From contig JBAZOO010000008.1 in the NCBI GenBank assembly GCA_041648735.1, forward strand, positions 46,761 through 110,760: a DNA stretch of 64,000 bases. The letters run 5' to 3'. The DNA is from JBAZOO01 sp041648735. Lineage in GTDB: Bacteria > Verrucomicrobiota > Lentisphaeria > Oligosphaerales > CAITYL01. Made by a program: the position numbers and the translations under genes. The first letter of the stretch is position 1. The number at the start of each line of letters is the position of its first letter. Shown in pieces: positions 8,030-14,253 of the stretch. Under the pieces are notes generated by a model. The model had not been told where the DNA came from. It saw nothing but the letters and a program-made list of their open reading frames with translations, and searched no databases.

Positions 8030-8935
8030 TCAGTTGCCCTCCAGCTTGGCGAAAGCCTCGCCCAAATGGTCGAGCCAGACGTTCCGCGCCGCTTCGTTCT
8101 CGCCCAGGCCGGCGAAGACGGGGATGCATTTGACGCCGAGCTGTTCCAGTTGGGACTTCCACGAGTCCGCCTCGGGGCCGGCCAGGTCGTTGCGGGCATG
8201 GTCGCCCGCCACCAGCATGAAGGGCACGAGCAGGGCGCGCTTGGGGCGGTGGCGGCGGCATTGCGCCAGCACGTCCTCGAAGGTCGGCTGTCCCTCGACC
8301 GTCCCCAGGAAGGCCAGCGGCGCCGCCTTCTGGAAACTGGCGGCCGTGGCCAGGAAGGTCAGGTCGCCGTCGCCGCGGGCATTGCCGTGGCCCATGAGCA
8401 CGATGGCGTCGCCGGGCTGATGGGGCGGCAGGGCGGCAAGGACGCCGGCGACGACCCGGTCGAGGTCGGCGCGGCGGAAGAGCAGCGGCTGGCCGAGTTC
8501 GAGGCGCTGGAAGGCGTCCGGCCCGGCGCGGAAGAGGGCGACCGTCTGGGCCAGGTCATGGTATTCGCTGCCGGCGGCGATGTGGAGGGACTGCACGGCC
8601 ACGTGGGTGAAGCCGTCCTGGCGCAACCTGGCCAGGGCGACGGCGGGGGAGTCGAGGGTTTCGCCGGCGCTGGCCAGTTTGCGGCGGATGACCGCCGATG
8701 TGTAGGCCCAGCGGATTTCGGTGGTGGGGAAGCGTTTTTTGGCGGCGGCGCCAATCGCGTCAAGCGCCACGCGCGCCTCGGGCACGCTGGTGCCGAAGGC
8801 CACCAGCAAGATGCCTTTTTTGCCGCTGCCGGCCATGCCGCCACCCTCCCCTGCCCCGGCCGGGGCCGCCAGCAGGCACCAGGCCCCGGCAACCACGGCT
8901 GCCATCACGCTGATCCAGTTCTTCATCTTCCTCAT
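8030..8935 (-). CDS. cbiK: Sirohydrochlorin cobaltochelatase with an export signal
   Basis: CbiK inserts Co2+ into sirohydrochlorin, the committed step of the anaerobic pathway. The 301-residue protein opens with a signal peptide (MRKMKNWISVMAAVVAGAWC... ending APAGA), followed by the chelatase body: ILLVAFGTSVPEAR, VAVQSLHIAAGSEYHD (candidate metal-binding histidine) and IVLMGHGNARGD (second histidine). A periplasmic CbiK is known in Desulfovibrio, but there a cytoplasmic copy exists too; here only the exported form is visible in the operon. It is the first gene after a cobalamin riboswitch and terminator. The ATG at 8926 is an alternative start. Confidence 0.92.
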   Translation of the reverse strand: MRKMKNWISVMAAVVAGAWCLLAAPAGAGEGGGMAGSGKKGILLVAFGTSVPEARVALDAIGAAAKKRFPTTEIRWAYTSAVIRRKLASAGETLDSPAVALARLRQDGFTHVAVQSLHIAAGSEYHDLAQTVALFRAGPDAFQRLELGQPLLFRRADLDRVVAGVLAALPPHQPGDAIVLMGHGNARGDGDLTFLATAASFQKAAPLAFLGTVEGQPTFEDVLAQCRRHRPKRALLVPFMLVAGDHARNDLAGPEADSWKSQLEQLGVKCIPVFAGLGENEAARNVWLDHLGEAFAKLEGN

Positions 8936-9034
8936 CGGCCACGGCCTCCTTCGGTCATTGGCAATCCGACGCTGCCTGTTGGGTTTCGCCAGCTTGCCGG
9001 CCGCCGGAAGATTCCGTTGCCGTCCCCCGGAAAA

Positions 9035-9072
9035 AAACAGCCCCTGCCGCACCAGTGCGTCAGGGGCCGTCA
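9035..9072 (-). terminator. Rho-independent terminator of the cbiK riboswitch leader
   Basis: Read on the minus strand, a GCCCCTGACGCAC / GTGCGGCAGGGGC hairpin is followed by a run of seven U. It lies between the cobalamin aptamer and cbiK, the position expected for a ligand-controlled expression platform. Confidence 0.88.
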
Positions 9073-9120
9073 TGCATCGGAATTTTCGCTTGGGCTCCCC
9101 TGGCGCGAAGGAGCCATCAA

Positions 9121-9238
9121 GCAAAACGAGGGGACGCGCTTCCTGGCTTCAGCCGGCCCCTGGGTGAGGGTGCCGGGCTGTTCACAGTGGCGCGACCGCA
9201 TCCGATTTTCACGGATTTCCGCGCGCCCCTCGTTTTGA
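9121..9238 (-). promoter_or_regulatory. Cobalamin riboswitch upstream of cbiK
   Basis: On the minus strand the segment contains GGAAATCCGTGAAAATC, the GCCACTG core, and AAGCCAGGA matching the B12-box. The ends close in a very strong P1 helix (AAAACGAGGGGCGCGC with GCGCGTCCCCTCGTTTT, 9121-9137 with 9222-9238). With the terminator that follows, cobamide binding is expected to switch off the cbiK-hemB operon. Confidence 0.93.
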
Positions 9239-9266
9239 CCGAGCTTTTCAGTTGGGGAAAGCCGTT

Positions 9267-9294
9267 AGCATATCCCGGCGGCGGCGGTTGTCAA
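9267..9294 (-). promoter_or_regulatory. Sigma-70-type promoter of the cbiK-hemB operon
   Basis: TTGACA and TATGCT on the minus strand are separated by 16 bp. Transcription would begin about 20 nt before the riboswitch aptamer. Confidence 0.75.
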
Positions 9295-10355
9295 GGACGC
9301 TGCGCATCCTGGATGCTCACTTCGGCGAAGGTCCTGATTTCCGCGAGAACGCGGGTGGCGGCGTCGAGCAGTTCCATGGCCAGGGCGGCGCCGGTGCCTT
9401 CGCCGAGGCGGAGCTGGAGGTCGAGGAGCGGCTCGAGGCCGAGGCGTTCATGCATGAAGCGATGGCCGTTCTCGACCGAGCGGTGGCTGGCGAAGAGATA
9501 GTTCTTCGCCAGCGGTGCCAGCTCACAGGCGACCAGCGCCCCGGCGGTGGCGATCAACCCGTCGCAGACCACCGGAATGCCGCGGGCCGCCGCGCCGAGC
9601 ACCAGCCCGGCCAGGCCGCCAATCTCGCAGCCGCCGACCTTGGCCAGCACGTCCAGCGGCGCCGCCGGATTGGGGCGGTTGACCGCGAGCGCCCGCTCGA
9701 TGACCTGGATTTTGTGGGCCAGCATCGCGTCGTCAATGCCGGTGCCGCGGCCGGTGAGGGTGGCGACGGGCAGGCCGGAGAAGGCGGCGATGATGGCGGT
9801 CGAAGGGGTGGTGTTGCCGATCCCCATGTCGCCGGTCCCCAGCAGATCCACGGGGCCTTGGGCCAGCAGTTCCTCGACGATCTCGATCCCCGCCTCGACG
9901 CTGCGCCGGGCCTCGGCGCTGGTCATGGCCGGCCCCTGGGCGAGGTTGGCGGTGCCCTTGCGGACCTTCTTGTGGAAGATGGGGAGGTCGGCGGGGAAGT
10001 CGTGGGCGACGCCGAGATCCGCCACCACGACCCGGGCGCCGGCGTGGCGGGCCAGGACGTTGATCGAGGCGCCGCCGGCCACGAAGTTGTAGACCATTTG
10101 CGGCGTCACTTCGGCGGGGAAGAGGCTGACCCCCTCGGCGACGACCCCGTGGTCGCCGGCGCAGGTGACGATGACCTTGTTGGCCAGCCGCACGTCGAGC
10201 GTCCCGGCAATCGCCGCCAAGCGCGCGGCCACCGGTTCGAGGAGCCCCAGGCTGCCCGCCGGCCGGGCCTGGTCGCGCAGCCGTTGCCGGGCGGCCTCCC
10301 AGGTGGTTTCGTCCAGCGGCCGGATGGCGGCGATGGCGGTTTCCAGCAGTCCCAT
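9291..10355 (-). CDS. cobT: Nicotinate-nucleotide--dimethylbenzimidazole phosphoribosyltransferase
   Basis: CobT activates the cobamide lower ligand by transferring phosphoribose from nicotinate mononucleotide to a benzimidazole. The 354 residues include QARPAGSLGLLE, TCAGDHGVVAEGVS, VTPQMVYNFVAGGASINVLA, LLGTGDMGIGNTTPSTA and KVGGCEIGGLAGLVLGAA, the family blocks in order, with the catalytic Glu in the C-terminal region (RLGEGTGAALAM). An AAGGAG-type ribosome site precedes the ATG at 10355. It lies downstream of the bzaF candidate, which would make its base substrate, and its 3' end touches the promoter of the next operon. Confidence 0.95.
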   Translation of the reverse strand: MGLLETAIAAIRPLDETTWEAARQRLRDQARPAGSLGLLEPVAARLAAIAGTLDVRLANKVIVTCAGDHGVVAEGVSLFPAEVTPQMVYNFVAGGASINVLARHAGARVVVADLGVAHDFPADLPIFHKKVRKGTANLAQGPAMTSAEARRSVEAGIEIVEELLAQGPVDLLGTGDMGIGNTTPSTAIIAAFSGLPVATLTGRGTGIDDAMLAHKIQVIERALAVNRPNPAAPLDVLAKVGGCEIGGLAGLVLGAAARGIPVVCDGLIATAGALVACELAPLAKNYLFASHRSVENGHRFMHERLGLEPLLDLQLRLGEGTGAALAMELLDAATRVLAEIRTFAEVSIQDAQRP

Positions 10356-10401
10356 GGTCGGGCGCTCCTTATTCCAATACAGGTCACGTTGATTGCAAGG
10401 C

Positions 10402-10472
10402 TGTCCGCGAATGACGCACATGGCGCAGAGCACAAAAGTCTTCTCATGCGGTTTCGTGCGGATTCGCGGACA
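10402..10472. repeat. Inverted repeat between the bzaF candidate and cobT
   Basis: Perfect 11-bp arms TGTCCGCGAAT (10402-10412) and ATTCGCGGACA (10462-10472) flank a 49-bp loop. The text resembles the other CACGAA/TTCGTG elements of the window. There is no U-tract, so it is not a typical terminator; it could affect the bzaF:cobT expression ratio. Confidence 0.7.
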
Positions 10473-10485
10473 AGGCCGATTTGAT

Positions 10486-11808
10486 TTATTGGGGCGAGGC
10501 CGGGCGTTTGTCGGCCGAGATGTCGTTGGCGAAGACGTCCATGCCTTTGCGCATGGCACAGAACTCGCCGCACATGGTGCAGGTTTCGGCCTTTTCCGGC
10601 TGGCGGCTGGCGCGGACGGCTTGGGCGACGCTGGGGAAGAGCAGTTGCTGGAGGTGGTCGTCCCAGCGCATGTCGCGGCGGGCGATGGCGACCTGCTTCT
10701 CGCGCTCGCGCCGTTCCGGGTACTTGGCCAGGTCGCCGATATGCACCGCCAGGCGGGTGACGCGCACCCCTTCGCGGACATCCGCCTCGTTGGGCAGCGC
10801 CAGATGCTCGGCCGGGGTGATGTAGCAGACCAGGTCGGCGCCGAAGCGGGCGGAGCTGGCCGCGCCGATGGCGGCGGTGATGTGGTCGTAGCCCGCGCCG
10901 CGGTCGCAGGGGATCGGCCCGAGCACATAGTAGGGGGCGTTGCCGCTCATCCGCTTCTCCAGCAGGATGTTGGCCTCGATCTCGTCCAGCGGCACATGCC
11001 CTGGGCCTTCGACCATCATCTGGCAGCCGAGGTTGCGCCCGATCTCGGCCAGCTCGCAGTTGATGATCATTTCGGCCATCTGGGCGCGGTCATGGCTGTC
11101 GTGGATCGCCCCGGCGCGGATGCCGTTGCCGAGGGAGAGCACGGCGTCGTACTTCTTCATCAGCGCGCAAACCCGCTCGAACTGTTCGTAGAGGGGATTT
11201 TCGCGCTTGGTCCGGTCCATCCAGGAGACCAGGAAGGTGCCGCCCTTGGAGACCAGGCCGCCGTAGCGGTAGCCCTGCTTGCGCAGCCGTTCGATGCTGA
11301 ACTGGTTGATCCCGCAGTGGATGGCCATGAAGCTCAGGCCGTCGGCGAGCTGCCGCTCGATCAGGTCGAAGAGCATCTCGGGATCCATGCGGTCGGGGTT
11401 GCCATGCTTGCGGGCCGCCTCGCAGAACGCCTGGTAGAGCGGCACGTTGCCGACCGGCAGGCTGGTGCTGGCCAGCACCGCCCGGCGGACGGCGTCGAGG
11501 TCGCCGCCGGCCGAAAGCTCCATCAGCGTGTCGGCGCCCTCGGCCTCGGCGATCCGCGCCTTGCGCACCTCCTGCGCGAGGTCGCAGATGTCGGAAGAGG
11601 TGCCGATGGAGGCGTTGACCTTCGTGCGCAGCCCGCGGCCAATCCCCACCACCTTCTGCCCCCGCCGCGCGGGGTTGCAGGGAATGACGATCTCCCCGGC
11701 CGCGACCCGTTGGCTGATGACGGCGGGGTCGAACCCCTCGGCCTCGGCGACGCCACGGACGGCGTCGGTGACAATGCCCTCGCGGGCCAGCTCGATCTGC
11801 GATTTCAT
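10486..11808 (-). CDS. bzaF: ThiC-like radical SAM enzyme, probably 5-hydroxybenzimidazole synthase
   Basis: The 440-residue protein belongs to the ThiC/Bza radical SAM group, which rearranges aminoimidazole ribotide. It shows VNASIGTSSDICD, ADTLMELSAGGDLD, HCGINQFSIERL, SLGNGIRAGAIHD, MVEGPGHVPLDEIE and a C-terminal cluster motif CTMCGEFCAMRKG (C-x2-C-x3-C, one residue shorter than the classical ThiC C-x2-C-x4-C). Thiamine ThiC and BzaF are hard to separate by sequence. Here a cobalamin riboswitch upstream and cobT directly downstream argue for 5-hydroxybenzimidazole, a cobamide lower ligand, over the thiamine pyrimidine. AGAGGA precedes the ATG at 11808. Confidence 0.78.
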   Translation of the reverse strand: MKSQIELAREGIVTDAVRGVAEAEGFDPAVISQRVAAGEIVIPCNPARRGQKVVGIGRGLRTKVNASIGTSSDICDLAQEVRKARIAEAEGADTLMELSAGGDLDAVRRAVLASTSLPVGNVPLYQAFCEAARKHGNPDRMDPEMLFDLIERQLADGLSFMAIHCGINQFSIERLRKQGYRYGGLVSKGGTFLVSWMDRTKRENPLYEQFERVCALMKKYDAVLSLGNGIRAGAIHDSHDRAQMAEMIINCELAEIGRNLGCQMMVEGPGHVPLDEIEANILLEKRMSGNAPYYVLGPIPCDRGAGYDHITAAIGAASSARFGADLVCYITPAEHLALPNEADVREGVRVTRLAVHIGDLAKYPERREREKQVAIARRDMRWDDHLQQLLFPSVAQAVRASRQPEKAETCTMCGEFCAMRKGMDVFANDISADKRPASPQ

Positions 11809-11854
11809 GCGGCTGCGTCCTCTCTTCTGCTCTTCCGCGGCACGCTTCCGGCAC

Positions 11855-11901
11855 AAAAAAAAACGGGTGCCAGAAGGCGCCAATGCCTTCCGGAACCCGT
11901 T
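11855..11901 (-). terminator. Terminator hairpin of the bzaF riboswitch leader
   Basis: On the minus strand CGGGTTCCGGAAGGC pairs with GCGCCTTCTGGCACCCG and is followed by a run of nine U. It separates the cobalamin aptamer from the bzaF candidate and is the likely switch. Confidence 0.9.
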
Positions 11902-11925
11902 GCCATAGGATTCACGTCATTGTTT

Positions 11926-12080
11926 CATTCGCAGTTCGTCTTCTGACTTCAGATCAACCACTGCTCCGGCCTTCCCGGGCGCGGATGGCGCCCAGTGGCG
12001 GCGAATGCCTTGGAGGCAGTGTCCCTGTTACAGCGGCGGGACCGTTGCGGATTTGCACCGCATTCCGTTCACTGCGAATG
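11926..12080 (-). promoter_or_regulatory. Cobalamin riboswitch upstream of bzaF-cobT
   Basis: On the minus strand GCGGTGCAAATCCGC, GGTCCCGCCGCTGTAA, GCCACTGGG and AAGTCAGAAGACGAACTGC follow the cobalamin aptamer order closely. P1 is a perfect ten-base pairing of ACTGCGAATG (12071-12080) with CATTCGCAGT (11926-11935). It is the clearest of the three B12 aptamers and links the ThiC-like gene to cobamide control. Confidence 0.96.
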
Positions 12081-12101
12081 ACCGGTTGTTACGACCGCGG
12101 T

Positions 12102-12129
12102 ACTATAGGCGGGCATCCCGCCGGGTCAA
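12102..12129 (-). promoter_or_regulatory. Promoter of the bzaF-cobT leader
   Basis: TTGACC and TATAGT on the minus strand have a 16-bp spacer, with the start expected about 15-20 nt before the aptamer. The same hexamers recur at other promoters of the window. Confidence 0.75.
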
Positions 12130-12231
12130 GCGCTGCCGCCGGCGGCGCGGCGGGCGCAACGGGAGCCTGACAATCCTGTTGGCGGCGTGGCGCAACCCGC
12201 CAGACGCCTGCTGCCTGTCCCCATGAGGCAC

Positions 12232-12276
12232 CGCTGGAGCGTGAACTCCAACCCGAGCCAAACCGCCCCCGCTGAA
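12232..12276. repeat. Copy 1 of a dispersed CGCTGRAGCGTGAACTCCA element
   Basis: CGCTGGAGCGTGAACTCCAA followed by CCCGAGCC is almost identical to the sequence at 63841-63868, and both copies go on to an ACCGCCC(C/A)CGCTG block. The segment lies between divergent riboswitch promoters. A second hairpin, GCTGAAGGCGC with GCGCCTTCAGGC, follows directly. Confidence 0.8.
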
Positions 12277-12337
12277 GGCGCGGCCCCCGCCGGGGCCGGG
12301 CAGCGGCGCCTTCAGGCTGGCCAGACCGCCTGCCCAC

Positions 12338-12365
12338 TTGACAATGGCGGGAAGGTGGCTACGTT
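12338..12365 (+). promoter_or_regulatory. Promoter of the plus-strand cobalamin riboswitch leader
   Basis: TTGACA and TACGTT with a 16-bp spacer lie about 20 bp before the aptamer. Confidence 0.65.
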
Positions 12366-12383
12366 GCGCCGCCATTGCTGAAA

Positions 12384-12538
12384 ATCGGTAGCCCGGAAGG
12401 GCTTTGATAGGGAAGACGGTGCGATTCCGTCGCGGTCCCGCCGCCGTAACCGGGGACGAACGCCGCATCAAGTCACTGTCCGCAAGGATGGGAAGGCGCG
12501 GCATGTAGGCTGATCCGGAAGCCGGAAGACCTGCCGAT
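12384..12538 (+). promoter_or_regulatory. Cobalamin riboswitch upstream of a pseudopilin-fusion gene
   Basis: The plus strand shows GACGGTGCGATTCCGTC, GGTCCCGCCGCCGTAACC, GTCACTGTCC and the B12-box GCCGGAAGACCTGCC, closed by P1 pairing of ATCGGTAG (12384-12391) with CTGCCGAT (12531-12538). The next open frame is not a known cobamide or transport gene but a membrane/pseudopilin fusion at 12667. Confidence 0.95.
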
Positions 12539-12610
12539 GAGTTGAACGACTGGTTTCGGCTCTCGTGGAAATGGGCCGGGACGGATTGCGCCGCGGCTGG
12601 AAAACGGCAA

Positions 12611-12648
12611 CCGCGGATCCCATTGCGCATGGGGTTCGCGGTTTTTTT
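12611..12648 (+). terminator. Terminator of the plus-strand cobalamin leader
   Basis: CCGCGGATCCC pairs with GGGGTTCGCGG around a short loop and is followed by seven T. It ends 18 bp before the start codon at 12667, so it can gate that gene directly. Confidence 0.88.
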
Positions 12649-12666
12649 GTGCCCAGGAGAAATGAA

Positions 12667-14145
12667 ATGTCCCAGCCACCGGGGAAAGTGCCTGTCCGGC
12701 GAACTTCCGCAACGACCGCCCTTCCCGCGCCGCGGCGGCGGCGTTACGGCATTGCGGCCGGCGTTGGCGTCGCCCTGGCGCTGCTGCTGGCCGGGGCTTG
12801 GGGGCTCCAGCACCGGGTTGCCGGCGGCGGCGCCGCGGAAGCGGTCCGGCTGGCGGCCCGGGCCGGCCAGGCCCTGGCGGCGGATTCGCGGCTCGCGGCC
12901 GTCCTGGCCGCCGGCGGCCGGGATCGCGGAACGGCGCAAGCGCTGATTGATTTCCTGGAAACGGAGTGCCAGGCCAACGGCGGGCGTTCAGTGCTGCTCG
13001 GCTGCCTCTACCAGGAGAGCTTCCGCGCGGTCTTGCCCGAACATGGGCTGGGCTGGGGCGAGGTGCTGGCGAAGCTTTCCCCGGCCGACGCGGCGCGGCT
13101 GGGTGCGCAGCGGCGCCTGACCACGGCGGAGGATACGGGGGCGCTGGCGCTCCGGCATGACTATCTCCTGCTGGACGGGCCAAAGGTTGCCGGGGAATAT
13201 CCCCTGGCCCTGCGCGTCACCACCGTCCAGGCCAACCACTTGCGCAAGGATGGCCGGTCGCGGTGGCTGCTCGGCGCCCTCGGCGCGGGCGTCCTGCTGG
13301 TGGCCGGCGGCGGGCGGCACCTGCGGAACGCCGCCTTTGCCCGCGGGCGGAACGGCCCGCTTCGTTCCGCCCGGGGCTTCACCCTGGTCGAACTCCTGGT
13401 CGTGATCGGCATCATTGCGATCCTGGCGGGGCTGTTCCTGCCCGCACTGCAAAAGGCGCAGGACACGGCAAAGGGGGCGAGCTGCACCAACAATCTCCAT
13501 CAACTGGGGCTGGCCATCAACATGTATGCCAACGACCATGACGACTGCGTCCCCCGCGGCTGGGTCTTTGACGCCGCCGCGGCGACCACCTTCTGGTGGT
13601 ATCATGCCCTCATCGCATCCGACGATCTGAACCTGGCGGTTTTCCAATGCCCCAACGGCCACAAGGCAGCGGTGAGGAGCGACGACTTCATCACCCCGCC
13701 GCCGCGGATCAATTACACCTGGAACTCAATGGTGCGGAACAAGGGGTATCTCACCGAAGACCCGGCGAACGCCGCCGACGCCTGGGCCAGCGGCTTCATC
13801 CGCTCGGACAGCACGGGGATGGAGTGCAAGCTCCATCTGCGGCGGCACCAAGCCGAGCCCGACACCCTCGTCATCCTGGACGGAAGCGTGGGCGACCGCG
13901 GCACCGGCAATGGCAAGGCCATCACGGAAATCCCCAGCTCCTTGTCCCTGAACGCCTACCGCAACTACGACTGGCGGGACGCGGCCACCCGGCAAGCGTT
14001 CACCACGGCGCTCCCGGGCGTCAACTATTGTCACGGCGGCGGGGTGAACGCCCTCCGCATTGACGGCACGGTGGAAGGGGCTCTCCGGCGCATCCCCTTT
14101 TGCCGCCTGACAATCCGCAAGGATGATGACAGCACCCCGCCGTGA
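12667..14145 (+). CDS. Two-transmembrane protein fused to an H-X9-DG pseudopilin, B12-riboswitch controlled
   Basis: The ATG at 12667 has AGGAGA six bases upstream. The 492-residue product has a basic N-terminus, a transmembrane helix (~27-46), a ~150-residue unrecognised domain with two cysteines (101, 113), a second hydrophobic helix (~199-214) and then a full class III prepilin leader, ARG^[18 protein letters not shown], with the predicted peptidase cut after G237. The rest is a pseudopilin globular domain ending in the H-X9-DG motif ([13 protein letters not shown]). Prepilin leaders are usually under 30 residues; here 237 precede the cut. Cleavage would release a normal pseudopilin and leave a membrane protein. 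Function is unknown; the riboswitch suggests a corrinoid-related role. Confidence 0.8.
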   Translation: MSQPPGKVPVRRTSATTALPAPRRRRYGIAAGVGVALALLLAGAWGLQHRVAGGGAAEAVRLAARAGQALAADSRLAAVLAAGGRDRGTAQALIDFLETECQANGGRSVLLGCLYQESFRAVLPEHGLGWGEVLAKLSPADAARLGAQRRLTTAEDTGALALRHDYLLLDGPKVAGEYPLALRVTTVQANHLRKDGRSRWLLGALGAGVLLVAGGGRHLRNAAFARGRNGPLRSARGFTLVELLVVIGIIAILAGLFLPALQKAQDTAKGASCTNNLHQLGLAINMYANDHDDCVPRGWVFDAAAATTFWWYHALIASDDLNLAVFQCPNGHKAAVRSDDFITPPPRINYTWNSMVRNKGYLTEDPANAADAWASGFIRSDSTGMECKLHLRRHQAEPDTLVILDGSVGDRGTGNGKAITEIPSSLSLNAYRNYDWRDAATRQAFTTALPGVNYCHGGGVNALRIDGTVEGALRRIPFCRLTIRKDDDSTPP

Positions 14146-14253
14146 CGGCGCGCCGCCCCGGCCGGCCACGCCCGCCGTTTCCCTCATTATGTTATCCGCC
14201 GTCACGGGCGCGGCGGCCGCGCCCGGCCGGCCGAGCCGCTGCGAGGCGCCCTC

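Noticed and set aside
10486..11808. Thiamine-synthesis ThiC
   Set aside because: No TPP riboswitch is present; a cobalamin riboswitch upstream and cobT downstream fit BzaF better. Not excluded without phylogeny.
12565..12666. Earlier start for the pseudopilin-fusion protein
   Set aside because: Upstream codons lie in the riboswitch terminator hairpin; the ribosome site fits the ATG at 12667.
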